From positions 124,001 to 188,000 of the forward strand of contig NZ_JBEQCT010000003.1 in assembly GCF_046054155.1 (NCBI RefSeq): 64,000 bases of DNA. Direction: 5' to 3'. This DNA comes from Celerinatantimonas yamalensis (GTDB taxonomy: Bacteria > Pseudomonadota > Gammaproteobacteria > Enterobacterales > Celerinatantimonadaceae). The notes beneath the pieces are model-generated. The model made no database searches, had not been told where the DNA came from, and worked only from the letters and a program-made list of their open reading frames with translations. A program made the translations under genes and the position numbers. This document shows, piece after piece, positions 1 to 9,433 of the stretch (the first letter of the stretch is position 1; each line of letters begins with the position of its first letter).

Positions 1-1
1 A

Positions 2-1762
2 TTTGGATCAGTTGTGATCGGTGGTAACTATGCGGTTGGTTTAGTGGTCTTTATGATTTTGATGATCATCAACTTTGTGGTGGTTACCAAAGGGGCTGGT
101 CGTATCTCAGAGGTAAGCGCTCGTTTTACTTTGGATGCGATGCCCGGTAAACAGATGGCTATTGATGCTGATTTAAATGCAGGTTTAATTGACCAAGAAC
201 AAGCCAAAATACGTCGTCAGGACGTGACCTCAGAAGCTGACTTTTACGGTTCAATGGATGGTGCGAGTAAGTTTGTGAAAGGGGATGCAGTAGCCGGGAT
301 TTTGATTTTGATGATCAATGTCATCGGTGGTTTTATCATTGGCGTCGCGCAGCATAATCTGTCATTTTCTGAAGCGGCTCAAGTCTATACGTTGTTGACC
401 ATCGGGGATGGATTAGTCGCACAAATACCATCGTTGTTATTGTCAATTGCCGCTGCAATCATTGTGACTCGGCAAAATACAGAACAAGATATGGGTGAAG
501 CGGTACAAACACAGATGCTGCAAAACCCACGTGTGTTGGTTATTGCTGCGGCTATTATGTTAATCATGGGTATTGTTCCTGGGATGCCTCACATCGCCTT
601 TTTAAGCTTTGCTCTGTTGTGTGCTGGTGGTGGATATTGGCGCTATGGTGTCATCCGCAAGCAGGTTCAGGATGAGGATAAAGCGACCCGTGATAGTGAA
701 AATAGACCATCAACTGAACCCAAAGAGTTAGGCTGGGATGATGTTCAACCTGTTGATGTGATTGGCTTAGAAGTCGGTTACCGGTTGATCCCTTTGGTGG
801 ATAAAAGCCAAGGGGGCGAACTATTGTCACGAATTAAAGGGGTGCGTAAAAAACTTTCGCAAGAGCTGGGCTTTTTAGTTCCTGCGGTGCATATTCGTGA
901 CAACCTTGATTTGGGCCCCAATCAGTATCGCATTTCTTTGATGGGAATTACCTTTGGCGAAGCTGAAGTGTTTCATGATAAGGAAATGGCAATCAATCCC
1001 GGCCAAGTATTTGGCGATGTAGAGGGAATACCGACCCAAGATCCGGCCTTTGGCTTGGAAGCTAAGTGGATCTCTAATGATCTTAGAGAGCATGCGCAAA
1101 CGCTGGGTTATACCGTTGTCGATTCAGCGACGGTTGTTGCCACACATCTAAGTCAGCTGTTGACGAATCAATCATCGCAACTATTGGGTCATGAAGAGGT
1201 GCAAAATTTACTGGATATGTTAGCTAAATCATATCCTAAATTAGTTGAAGGGTTAATTCCTGACACCTTGACGCTTTCAGTGGTGGTCAAAGTGATGCAA
1301 AACTTACTGCAAGAAGGTGTTCCTGTGCGTGATATTCGTACGGTTATTCAGACATTAGTGGAGTATGGATCACGCAGCCAAGATCCCGAAGTACTAACTG
1401 CAGCGTGCCGTATCGCGCTTAAACGTATGATCGTTCAAGAATTGATCGGTCCTGAACAAGAGTTACCGGTAATTACCCTGTCTCCAGATTTGGAACAGAT
1501 ATTGCATCAGTCTATGCAGGCAGCTGGCAACGAAGGTGCTGGGATTGAACCAGGACTTGCAGAAAAACTGCAAGGGTCACTATCGGAAGCCGCTCAAAAT
1601 CAGGAATTAGTCGGTCAGCCAGCTATATTACTGACATCTGGTATTTTAAGAGCTAGCTTGTCACGGTTTGTAAAAAATGCGATCCCTGGGTTGCGGGTAC
1701 TTTCTTATCAGGAAGTACCTGAAGAGAAACAAATACGGATCGTCAGCTCGGTTGGGCAATAG
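2..1762 (+). CDS. flhA: Flagellar biosynthesis protein FlhA (5' end cut by window edge)
   Basis: FlhA is the inner-membrane component of the flagellar type III export gate; its large cytoplasmic domain docks chaperone-substrate complexes. The reading frame is open to the first base, so roughly the first 110-120 residues lie outside the window. The visible part begins in the conserved FHIPEP-family segment (VIGGNYAVG, then TKGAGRISEVSARF and DAMPGKQMAIDADLNAG). Membrane helices follow, and then the soluble C-terminal domain, up to a TAG stop. The internal GTG at position 14 is a codon inside the gene and not its start. It heads a same-strand run with flhF, flhG and fliA, the usual order in polar flagellates. 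Family assignment is secure. Confidence 0.97.
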   Translation, partial: FGSVVIGGNYAVGLVVFMILMIINFVVVTKGAGRISEVSARFTLDAMPGKQMAIDADLNAGLIDQEQAKIRRQDVTSEADFYGSMDGASKFVKGDAVAGILILMINVIGGFIIGVAQHNLSFSEAAQVYTLLTIGDGLVAQIPSLLLSIAAAIIVTRQNTEQDMGEAVQTQMLQNPRVLVIAAAIMLIMGIVPGMPHIAFLSFALLCAGGGYWRYGVIRKQVQDEDKATRDSENRPSTEPKELGWDDVQPVDVIGLEVGYRLIPLVDKSQGGELLSRIKGVRKKLSQELGFLVPAVHIRDNLDLGPNQYRISLMGITFGEAEVFHDKEMAINPGQVFGDVEGIPTQDPAFGLEAKWISNDLREHAQTLGYTVVDSATVVATHLSQLLTNQSSQLLGHEEVQNLLDMLAKSYPKLVEGLIPDTLTLSVVVKVMQNLLQEGVPVRDIRTVIQTLVEYGSRSQDPEVLTAACRIALKRMIVQELIGPEQELPVITLSPDLEQILHQSMQAAGNEGAGIEPGLAEKLQGSLSEAAQNQELVGQPAILLTSGILRASLSRFVKNAIPGLRVLSYQEVPEEKQIRIVSSVGQ

Positions 1763-1778
1763 GCGGGAGAATTAGTCA

Positions 1779-3197
1779 GTGAAAATGAAGCGATTTTTTG
1801 CCAAAGATATGCGCAGCGCGCTGCTTGAAGTTAAAGAGGCATTGGGCAGTGACGCGGTGATCATGTCAAATAAAAAGGTAACTGGAGGCATTGAAATCGT
1901 TGCAGCGGTTGATTATGGAACCGATAACGAATCACTTGCTAATGCTCGCGAACTAGCTGAAGATAGTGTCAATATTTCGTCTGCAGTGTCTAAGAAAGCA
2001 GCGCCACAACCTAAGGTTAAAGCTCAGAAAAATGACGTTTTACGGAATTTTGACGATTCAGCCAGTTTAAAAGATAATTTGGCTGATTTTCTCCGTCGTC
2101 AACAACGCAATTTGCAAGATGTTGGGGCTAAATCACTACCACCGACTAGCGCTTCATCACAAGGTCATCTAAATAGTACTCGGCCCAAGACAATCGCCGA
2201 ACAACAGCAGTGGAAAGCTAGTCGAGCTCAAGAAAAAAAATCTGCACCATTGCGTCGTCAGCCGACGAATAACAAAGATGAACAAACACAGGCCATTGAT
2301 TCGCTTCGCTCTGAAATGGCTGAGATGCGTAAGTTGCTAGAACACCAAGTTTCAGGGTTGATGTTTCAAGAAGTCGAGCGAGAAGAACCCGTTCGCGCCA
2401 TGATGATTAAGGAATTACAGCGGCTAGGCTTTGCCGATATTTTGGCCGATCAGCTCGCGAGTCTAGTCCCTGAAAGTTGTTCATCGAGTGAAGCGTGGCA
2501 GCATGTCCATGAGCTGCTAGCCGCTCAATTAGAAACTGGGGACGATGATGTCCTCCTTGATGGCGGAGCTATTGCGTTATTGGGCCCAACGGGCGTTGGC
2601 AAGACCACGACGATTGCTAAACTTGCAGCCCGCTTTGCCAAACGTTATGGGGCAGAACAGGTGGCGATGATTACTACGGATACCTATCGCATTGGCGCAC
2701 ACGAACAGTTATCGACTTATGGTAAGATCATGGGGTGTCCGGTTCGAGTGGCCAAAGATGAGAATGAACTTTCTGAGTTACTCTACCAATTCCGTGAAAA
2801 ACGATTGGTACTTATTGACACTGCGGGGATGAGCCAGCGTGATCTGCGTTTAAACGAACAACTTGATGCACTGGTTAAAAATAGCCGTGTAAATATTCGT
2901 AGTTATTTGGTGATGTCAGCGAATGCACAGCGACGAGTAATCGAGGAAACTGTTCAGCATTTCAGTCGGATCCCATTAGCAGGGGCCATTTTAACTAAGC
3001 TGGATGAGAGTTTGTCTTTGGCAGAAGTCTTAAATGTAGCATTAACCAATGCACTGCCTATTAGTTATATCACCAATGGGCAACGAGTACCGGAAGATAT
3101 TGCGGTTGCCGATCCTTACGAATTAGTCGCGCAGGCGTTAGCGTCGGGACAAGATAATAGTTCCTATTATTGGCCTCTTGATAATCGGCAAGGATAG
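1779..3197 (+). CDS. flhF: Flagellar biosynthesis regulator FlhF (SRP-type GTPase)
   Basis: FlhF is a signal-recognition-particle-type GTPase that marks the pole where the flagellum is built. The 472-residue product has a basic N-terminus (MKMKRFFAKDMRSALLEVKE) and a variable, charged linker. The NG domain follows, with G1 GPTGVGKT at residues 269-276, TDTYRIGA, the G3 motif DTAG at about 347-350, and TKLDE near the C-terminus. Translation starts at GTG 1779, 16 bases after flhA, behind a GGCGGGAG-like ribosome site. It lies directly before flhG, its antagonist, as in Vibrio and Pseudomonas. Confidence 0.97.
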   Translation: MKMKRFFAKDMRSALLEVKEALGSDAVIMSNKKVTGGIEIVAAVDYGTDNESLANARELAEDSVNISSAVSKKAAPQPKVKAQKNDVLRNFDDSASLKDNLADFLRRQQRNLQDVGAKSLPPTSASSQGHLNSTRPKTIAEQQQWKASRAQEKKSAPLRRQPTNNKDEQTQAIDSLRSEMAEMRKLLEHQVSGLMFQEVEREEPVRAMMIKELQRLGFADILADQLASLVPESCSSSEAWQHVHELLAAQLETGDDDVLLDGGAIALLGPTGVGKTTTIAKLAARFAKRYGAEQVAMITTDTYRIGAHEQLSTYGKIMGCPVRVAKDENELSELLYQFREKRLVLIDTAGMSQRDLRLNEQLDALVKNSRVNIRSYLVMSANAQRRVIEETVQHFSRIPLAGAILTKLDESLSLAEVLNVALTNALPISYITNGQRVPEDIAVADPYELVAQALASGQDNSSYYWPLDNRQG

Positions 3198-3209
3198 AGG
3201 ACTAACAAT

Positions 3210-4082
3210 ATGCAAGGTAATAATTTAACTCAGTTTAATCAGGCTAGTGGCTTAAGAATGATGCAAAAGAACAGAAAAGTAAAAGTCATAGCGGTCACGG
3301 GTGGTAAAGGAGGCGTTGGTAAAACGAATGTCACCTTGAACCTCGCTGTCGCTATGGCGGCACAAGGTAAGCGTGTTTTAGTTCTCGATGCAGACTTAGG
3401 ACTGGCTAATGTCGACATCATGTTAGGTCTGCGTGTAACCCGTAATTTATCGCATGTGTTAAGTGGTGAATGTTCGCTCGAGGATATTCTTGTTGAAGGG
3501 CCTAATGGAATTTTGATTGCACCTGCGACTTCAGGGACACAGTCGATGGTTGAATTGTCACCGGTTGAACATGCTGGACTGATTCGAGCATTTAGTGAGC
3601 TTCGAACCCCAATCGATGTGTTATTAGTTGATACCGCAGCCGGTATTTCTGATATGGTGCTAAGCTTCTCTCGTGCAGCGCAAGATATTTTGATGGTAGT
3701 GTGTGATGAACCTACATCGATTACTGATGCTTATGCATTAATAAAAATCCTTTCAACTGAGCATGGATGTTATAAATTTAAGATAGTCGCCAATATGGTG
3801 AGGAGTCTTCGAGAAGGGCAAGATCTCTATACTAAATTGACGCGTGTCACTGATCGTTTCTTGGATGCTACGTTAGAATTGGTTGCGTGTATCCCATATG
3901 ACAATAATGTGCGCCAATCTGTACGTAAACAGAAAGTGATTGTGGAAGGTTTTCCGAAGTCCCCTGCAGCATTGGCCTTTCGTGCTTTGGCGAGTAAAGC
4001 TGTGACCTGGCCTATTCCTGAACAGGCTGGAGGACACTTGGAATTTTTCATTGAAAGCCTGCTGAATTCGAAAAGTAGTTAG
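3210..4082 (+). CDS. flhG: Flagellum number regulator FlhG/FleN (MinD-like ATPase)
   Basis: This is a ParA/MinD-superfamily ATPase that limits flagellar number and counteracts FlhF. The 290-residue protein has the deviant Walker A KGGVGKT near residue 33, then a VLVLDADLGLANVD segment (switch region, MinD-type), and DTAAGISD further on. A second ATG lies at codon 18 (MMQKNRKVK). The upstream ATG at 3210 is preferred because it follows an AGAGGA sequence at normal spacing and FleN proteins usually have this short leader. It ends 10 bases before fliA, which suggests one operon. Confidence 0.96.
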   Translation: MQGNNLTQFNQASGLRMMQKNRKVKVIAVTGGKGGVGKTNVTLNLAVAMAAQGKRVLVLDADLGLANVDIMLGLRVTRNLSHVLSGECSLEDILVEGPNGILIAPATSGTQSMVELSPVEHAGLIRAFSELRTPIDVLLVDTAAGISDMVLSFSRAAQDILMVVCDEPTSITDAYALIKILSTEHGCYKFKIVANMVRSLREGQDLYTKLTRVTDRFLDATLELVACIPYDNNVRQSVRKQKVIVEGFPKSPAALAFRALASKAVTWPIPEQAGGHLEFFIESLLNSKSS

Positions 4083-4092
4083 AGAGGGTGCC

Positions 4093-4824
4093 GTGAACAA
4101 AGCATATGCCTATCGCAGTATGAGTATGGCCGCAGATGATACGGAAACACTGGTTACGCGCCATAGTTTATTAGTCAAGCGAATTGCCTACCATTTGATG
4201 GCTCGCCTGCCTGCCAGTGTGATCGCCGAAGATCTCATTCAGTCTGGTATGATAGGTCTTATTGAAGCTGCGCGAAACTTTGATGGTAGTAAAGGGGCGA
4301 GCTTTGAGACATATGCTGGCATTCGGATCCGTGGGGCGATGCTTGATGAAATTCGCCGGGGTGATTGGGTTCCTCGTTCAGTCCATAAAAATAGTCGCTT
4401 GATTAACGAAGCAATTACTGCTGTTGAGAAAAAATATGGCCGAGATGCCAAAGATAGCGAAGTCGCAGTATACTTAAACGTATCAATTGATGAATATCAT
4501 GCCATGCTTAGTGATGTCAGCTGTGGCAAAATTATTGGAATGGATGATTTAGGGGTGAGTGAAGATGCCTTAAGCAATGAAGAATCTCGCTCTAAAAACC
4601 GTCCCTATGAAGGGTTTGCTAATGAGCGTTTTCAACAAGCTTTAAGCGAATGCATCAGCCATCTCCCTGAGAGAGAGGCTTTGGTATTGTCACTTTACTA
4701 TGATGAAGAACTCAACCTTAAAGAGATTGGTGAAGTTTTGGGCGTTTCTGAGTCACGCGTGAGTCAAATTCATAGCCAAGCCTTAGCACGACTAAAAGTT
4801 CGTATGCAAGATTGGACACAATAG
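4093..4824 (+). CDS. fliA: RNA polymerase sigma factor for flagellar operon, FliA (sigma-28)
   Basis: FliA directs late flagellar and chemotaxis gene transcription. At 243 residues it matches the usual family length. Region 2 is visible in DLIQSGMIGLIEAARNFD and FETYAGIRIRGAMLDEIR, and region 4 in LPEREALVLSLYYDEELNLKEIGEVLGVSESRVSQIHSQAL (a helix-turn-helix). The start is GTG at 4093 behind AGAGAGGG. It closes the flhA-flhF-flhG group. A gap of about 125 bases then precedes cheY, where a new promoter is possible. I could not find a clean sigma-28 promoter there. Confidence 0.97.
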   Translation: MNKAYAYRSMSMAADDTETLVTRHSLLVKRIAYHLMARLPASVIAEDLIQSGMIGLIEAARNFDGSKGASFETYAGIRIRGAMLDEIRRGDWVPRSVHKNSRLINEAITAVEKKYGRDAKDSEVAVYLNVSIDEYHAMLSDVSCGKIIGMDDLGVSEDALSNEESRSKNRPYEGFANERFQQALSECISHLPEREALVLSLYYDEELNLKEIGEVLGVSESRVSQIHSQALARLKVRMQDWTQ

Positions 4825-4950
4825 TGAGTTATAAGCTAATAATTATGGGTTAGGTCTACTAAGATAGTGTTGGGTAGGGCATAATTAACCCCATAGTATC
4901 AGTTCGTTAGCATCAAATGATGCCTTGTATGTCCTTGTGGGAGGGATACT

Positions 4951-5334
4951 TTGGATAAAAACATGAAAATTCTCATTGTTGATGATTTTTCAACGATGAG
5001 AAGGATTATCAAAAACTTGCTTCGAGACCTCGGGTTTAATAACACGCATGAAGCAGATGATGGGAATACCGCGCTACCTTTACTGAAAGGTGGCGATTTC
5101 GAATTTGTCGTCACTGACTGGAATATGCCTGGTATGCAGGGAATTGATCTACTTAGAAATATTCGAGCTGATGAAGGACTTAAGCATTTACCTGTCCTGA
5201 TGGTAACAGCCGAAGCTAAGCGCGAGCAGATTATGGAAGCCGCTCATGCCGGTGTGAATGGTTATATCGTGAAGCCGTTTACTGCTGCAACTTTAAAAGA
5301 GAAACTCGACAAAATATTCGAGCGTCTCCAGTAA
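4951..5334 (+). CDS. cheY: Chemotaxis response regulator CheY
   Basis: This single-domain receiver, once phosphorylated by CheA, binds the flagellar switch to change rotation. The 127 residues carry the acidic pair D11/D12, the phospho-acceptor D56 (in TDWNMPGMQG), T86 and K108 (in GYIVKPF). The TTG at 4951 is taken as the start because GTGGGAGGG ends five bases before it. The in-frame ATG at 4963 would sit 17 bases from that ribosome site. A short N-terminal extension before MKILIVDD is also known from Vibrio-type CheY. The next gene is cheZ, whose product dephosphorylates CheY. Confidence 0.96.
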   Translation: MDKNMKILIVDDFSTMRRIIKNLLRDLGFNNTHEADDGNTALPLLKGGDFEFVVTDWNMPGMQGIDLLRNIRADEGLKHLPVLMVTAEAKREQIMEAAHAGVNGYIVKPFTAATLKEKLDKIFERLQ

Positions 5335-5349
5335 CAGGGAAGGGTTATT

Positions 5350-6081
5350 GTGACGACTGAATTACCTCTTATTTCCCTTGATGAGGCTAAGCTGCTAGTT
5401 GCTTGCTTAGAGCAAGGAGATACTGCGCACGCTAATGAAATTATCACCAGAACTTGTGCGGCAAATTCAGATTTGCTGTTCAAACGGATTGGGGAGTTAA
5501 CTCGGGAACTTCATGACTCACTCAACGAGTTTAAATTTAATATCCGAATCAACGAAATTGCCAGCCATGAAATCCCTGATGCTCGTGACCGGCTCAACTA
5601 TGTCATTGAAATGACTGATAATGCAGCCAATAAAACGATGGATGCAGTTGAAGCTAGCCTCCCACTTGCGGACCATCTGAATGACCAAATTTCAAATGTG
5701 ATGCCATCTTGGCGCAATTTGATGGAACGTAATCTAAGCTTAGGGGAGTTCAAAAAACTTTGCCATCAGATAGATGCGTTCCTCTATAGCTCTGCAGTTG
5801 ATGCTGATAAGCTTAGAGAGATGCTAACAGAAATATTAATGGCGCAGGATTTTCAAGATTTGACTGGACAGATGATACGTAAAGTTATTGTTTTGGTACA
5901 GGAAGTTGAAGATCGGCTAGTGGAAATGCTAACCCTATTTGGGGATACATTTAAAGATCCTGCTAAACCAAAAAAATCGGGTATTGAAGCAGAAGGTCCG
6001 ATTCATAATAAGGATGTGCGAGACGATGTGGTTCAATCCCAAGATGATGTGGATGACTTATTGTCTAGCTTAGGATTTTAA
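5350..6081 (+). CDS. cheZ: CheY-P phosphatase CheZ
   Basis: CheZ speeds dephosphorylation of CheY-P. The 243-residue, mostly helical protein has the catalytic block DFQDLTGQ at residues 167-174, with the last Asp and the Gln as the active pair by family knowledge. The C-terminus DDLLSSLGF is the conserved CheY-docking tail. It starts at GTG 5350 after GGGAAGGG, 15 bases after cheY, and ends 11 bases before cheA, consistent with one transcript. Confidence 0.96.
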   Translation: MTTELPLISLDEAKLLVACLEQGDTAHANEIITRTCAANSDLLFKRIGELTRELHDSLNEFKFNIRINEIASHEIPDARDRLNYVIEMTDNAANKTMDAVEASLPLADHLNDQISNVMPSWRNLMERNLSLGEFKKLCHQIDAFLYSSAVDADKLREMLTEILMAQDFQDLTGQMIRKVIVLVQEVEDRLVEMLTLFGDTFKDPAKPKKSGIEAEGPIHNKDVRDDVVQSQDDVDDLLSSLGF

Positions 6082-6092
6082 CGGAGTGGTTC

Positions 6093-8261
6093 ATGAGCTT
6101 TGAAGTCGATGAAGAGATTTTGCAGGACTTTCTGATTGAAGCATCGGAAATTCTCGAGCAATTGTCTGAGCAATTGGTTCAATTAGAAAATTCGCCAGAT
6201 GATCGCGATTTGTTGAATGCAATATTCCGAGGCTTTCACACGGTTAAAGGTGGTGCAGGGTTCTTAGCACTCCATGAATTAGTCGATGCTTGTCATGGGG
6301 CTGAGAATGTTTTTGATAATTTGCGAAATGGCGGACGAGCGGTTTCTTCTGAATTAATGGATGTGATCCTGGAAGCGCTTGATGCGATTAACGCAATGTT
6401 TGCAGCTGTGCAAGCGCGTGAGCAACCGCAACCCGCTACCCCAGAGTTATTGGAACGTTTGCATAAGCTGAGTGAACCGGCTGGCGCTGAGCCTGAAGTT
6501 GACGAAGATGAACCTGTCACGCAGCAAGACGAAGAGTTTGAATCTGAGTCACTTGTTGATGAGCCTGTCGCTCATTCAAACGGGAATATTGATGATATTA
6601 CCGATGATGAATTTGAACAGCTCTTGAACGAACTACATGGTGGGGCCGAGAATAGTCTGGAGTCGAAGGCGGCAACCGAGCCACCTAAAGTAACTATTCC
6701 AGCCAATAATGGTGCCAGTGGTGATGAAATTACTGATGACGAGTTTGAACGTTTGCTTGACGAGCTTCATGGTAATAAAGGATCCTCACAAAGTAAGCCA
6801 TCAACATCGGCCAACGCTCCGATTGAGCCCAAGACTTCGCCGTCTTCGAGCCAATCAGGTGCAGCAGATGAAATTGGTGATGATGAGTTTGAAAAGTTAC
6901 TTGATGAGCTTCATGGTGCTGGCAAAGCACCCACGTTGACAGCACCTCCTGCCGCTCCGAGTCCTGCCAAGCCTGCAGCAAAAGCTCCAGTGGCAAAAGC
7001 AGCTGCGAGCGTAAAACCCGAAGTTAAACCCGCACCAGCACATGTTGAGCCTGCTGAAGTCAAAGAGCATCAAAAAGCTGCTGTGGCTCAGGGTGAGACA
7101 ACCGTTCGTGTAGATACCCGCACCCTTGATGAGATCATGAATATGGTCGGTGAGTTGGTATTAGTCCGGAATCGGTTGGTAAGCTTAGGGCTTAATAGTA
7201 ATGATGAGGCAGTCTCTAAAGCAACTGCAAATTTAGATGTTGTCACGGCCGACATACAAGGCGCGGTGATGAAAACACGAATGCAGCCAATTAAAAAAGT
7301 GTTCGGTCGATTCCCTCGCGTTGTTCGCGATTTGGCGCGCAGCCTCAAAAAAGACATCAAGTTAGAAATGATCGGTGAAGAAACTGATTTGGATAAAAAC
7401 TTGGTTGAAGCGTTAGCCGATCCGCTGGTTCATTTGGTTCGAAATTCTGTTGACCATGGTATCGAAATGCCAGATGTGCGTGAAGCTGCGGGTAAGCCTC
7501 GCACCGGCGCTATTACCTTATCTGCTTCCCAAGAAGGTGACCATATTCTTTTACAGATCGCAGATGATGGCGCAGGGATGGATCCTGAGAAGTTAAAGTT
7601 AATTGCGATTGATCGTGGGGTTATGGATACCGATGCGGCAGCCCGAATGAGCGATAAGGAAGCCTATAATCTGATTTTTGCTCCTGGGTTCTCCACCAAA
7701 AAAGTGATTTCTGATATCTCTGGTCGCGGTGTGGGTATGGATGTAGTGAAGACCAGTATCACCAAACTCAACGGTCAAGTTGATATTGATTCTAAACAAG
7801 GAGTTGGAACGACTTTACGAATTAAGGTTCCCTTAACCTTGGCTATTTTACCGACGTTGATGGTTTCTGTGGGCAATCAAATTTTTGCGTTCCCATTAAC
7901 AAGTGTGAATGAGATTTTCCACCTAGATTTAACAAAAACCAATGTGGTTGATGGTCAAGAAACTGTAATTGTACGCAATAAGCCGATTCCCTTGTTTTAT
8001 CTGCAAAATTGGTTGATCCGTAATCATCCCCAAGGTAGTCGTTCCAAAGATGGCCATGTGGTTGTCGTTCAAGTGAATACGAAGCAGGTCGGCTTTGTCG
8101 TTGATAGCCTCATTGGTCAAGAAGAAGTGGTGATCAAAGCGTTAGATCAAATGTTACATGGAACACCAGGCATGGCTGGTGCGACGATTACCAGTGATGG
8201 TCGTATTGCTTTGATTTTAGATATTCCAAGTTTATTAAAGCATTATGCTCGGCGAAGTTAA
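6093..8261 (+). CDS. cheA: Chemotaxis histidine kinase CheA
   Basis: CheA phosphorylates CheY and CheB in response to chemoreceptors. The 722-residue protein begins with an HPt (P1) domain with phospho-site H49 in FHTVKGGAGFL. A long acidic and then Ala/Pro/Lys-rich linker (about residues 130-330) follows. Next come the dimerisation helices, the ATPase domain (N box LVRNSVDHGIE, G1 DDGAGMD, GFSTKK, GRGVGMDVV) and a C-terminal CheW-like P5 domain. The linker carries three near-identical acidic motifs of the type D-E-I-x-D-D-E-F-E-x-L-L-x-E-L-H-G. I see no obvious globular P2 domain. It lies between cheZ and cheB. Confidence 0.97.
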   Translation: MSFEVDEEILQDFLIEASEILEQLSEQLVQLENSPDDRDLLNAIFRGFHTVKGGAGFLALHELVDACHGAENVFDNLRNGGRAVSSELMDVILEALDAINAMFAAVQAREQPQPATPELLERLHKLSEPAGAEPEVDEDEPVTQQDEEFESESLVDEPVAHSNGNIDDITDDEFEQLLNELHGGAENSLESKAATEPPKVTIPANNGASGDEITDDEFERLLDELHGNKGSSQSKPSTSANAPIEPKTSPSSSQSGAADEIGDDEFEKLLDELHGAGKAPTLTAPPAAPSPAKPAAKAPVAKAAASVKPEVKPAPAHVEPAEVKEHQKAAVAQGETTVRVDTRTLDEIMNMVGELVLVRNRLVSLGLNSNDEAVSKATANLDVVTADIQGAVMKTRMQPIKKVFGRFPRVVRDLARSLKKDIKLEMIGEETDLDKNLVEALADPLVHLVRNSVDHGIEMPDVREAAGKPRTGAITLSASQEGDHILLQIADDGAGMDPEKLKLIAIDRGVMDTDAAARMSDKEAYNLIFAPGFSTKKVISDISGRGVGMDVVKTSITKLNGQVDIDSKQGVGTTLRIKVPLTLAILPTLMVSVGNQIFAFPLTSVNEIFHLDLTKTNVVDGQETVIVRNKPIPLFYLQNWLIRNHPQGSRSKDGHVVVVQVNTKQVGFVVDSLIGQEEVVIKALDQMLHGTPGMAGATITSDGRIALILDIPSLLKHYARRS
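6585..6919 (+). repeat. Three copies of an acidic DDEFE..LL.ELHG motif inside CheA
   Basis: Coding repeats at about 6588-6642, 6721-6774 and 6865-6919 translate to IDDITDDEFEQLLNELHG, DEITDDEFERLLDELHG and DEIGDDEFEKLLDELHG. They are separated by low-complexity Ser/Pro/Ala/Lys stretches. They lie where a P2 (CheY/CheB-binding) domain would be expected. Short amphipathic acidic helices of this kind recall the CheY-docking tail of CheZ, so a docking role is inferred and not shown. Confidence 0.75.
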
Positions 8262-8284
8262 TATAAACAGATAAGTGAGATTGA

Positions 8285-9433
8285 ATGTCAGTTAAGGTTT
8301 TAGTTGTTGATGATTCGAGTTTTTTCCGGCGACGGGTTAGCGAAATTTTAAATGCTGAACCTTCGCTTGAGGTGATTGGAGCGGCGAAGGATGGCCAAGA
8401 GGCCATTGATATGGTCATTCAACTGAAACCGGATGTCGTCACGATGGATGTTGAAATGCCGGTGCTAGATGGTATTTCAGCAGTGCGTGAAATCATGCGA
8501 CAGTCCCCCACGCCTATTTTAATGTTTTCTTCATTAACTCATGAAGGTGCTAAGGCGACTTTAGATGCGCTAGATGCAGGAGCGCTTGATTTTATCCCTA
8601 AGAATTTTGAGGATATTGCGCGCAATCGCGAAGAAGCGATCTCGCTATTGCAACAGCGGGTCAAAGCGATTGCTCGACATCGGTTCTTGATGCGTCGTCC
8701 TAGTAGCAGTGCTAGTTCGCCTTTTTCGAGTCGGATCTCGACAGCGCCTTCTACTCATACACATCGTACTGAATCAACGGTGCATCGTCCGCCTTCTCGT
8801 GAACCTGTCGTTGCTGAGCGTAGCATAACACCTGTTGTGGTAAAACGTTCAGGTAAAGCCTATCGGATTGTTGCAATTGGAACCTCAACAGGTGGACCCG
8901 TTGCGCTGCAAAAAATATTAACCGCACTACCGGAAAATTTCCCTCACCCGATATTATTGGTGCAGCACATGCCCTCTACGTTCACAGCAGCCTTCGCTGC
9001 CCGACTTAACTCACTTTGTCAGATTAGTGTAAAAGAAGCTGCTGATGGTGATGTTCTTAAACCCGGGTGTGCCTATCTAGCGCCAGGTGGCAAGCAGATG
9101 TTGGTCGATAGTCATGGTGGTGGGCGAATCAAAATCGTTGAATCTGATGATCCTAAGATCAACTACAAACCTTGTGTCGACATTACCTTTGCATCTGTTG
9201 CTAAGGCTTACCATGATAAGGTCTTGGCTATTGTGTTGACAGGGATGGGAGCGGATGGCCGCGATGGTGCCCGAATGCTCAGTGCACAAGGCGCGACTAT
9301 ATGGGCTCAAGATGAACAAAGCTGTGTTGTGTACGGCATGCCCCAGGCTATTGCTAAAGCAGGACTCGCTAAAATTCAGCTGCCTATTGAGCGATTCGCC
9401 CAAGCGATTGTCACGGAAGCTGGTAATGGATAA
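8285..9433 (+). CDS. cheB: Chemotaxis protein-glutamate methylesterase CheB
   Basis: CheB removes methyl groups from chemoreceptors and deamidates glutamines, which gives adaptation. The 382-residue protein has an N-terminal receiver with acceptor D55 (TMDVEMP), a Ser/Arg-rich linker at about residues 135-190, and a methylesterase domain. The catalytic triad reads as S201 (GTSTGGP), H228 (VQHMP) and D324 (MGADGRDG), with spacings matching enterobacterial CheB. The first codon is ATG after AGTGAGATTGA. Its last 8 bases overlap the start of the next gene. Confidence 0.97.
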   Translation: MSVKVLVVDDSSFFRRRVSEILNAEPSLEVIGAAKDGQEAIDMVIQLKPDVVTMDVEMPVLDGISAVREIMRQSPTPILMFSSLTHEGAKATLDALDAGALDFIPKNFEDIARNREEAISLLQQRVKAIARHRFLMRRPSSSASSPFSSRISTAPSTHTHRTESTVHRPPSREPVVAERSITPVVVKRSGKAYRIVAIGTSTGGPVALQKILTALPENFPHPILLVQHMPSTFTAAFAARLNSLCQISVKEAADGDVLKPGCAYLAPGGKQMLVDSHGGGRIKIVESDDPKINYKPCVDITFASVAKAYHDKVLAIVLTGMGADGRDGARMLSAQGATIWAQDEQSCVVYGMPQAIAKAGLAKIQLPIERFAQAIVTEAGNG

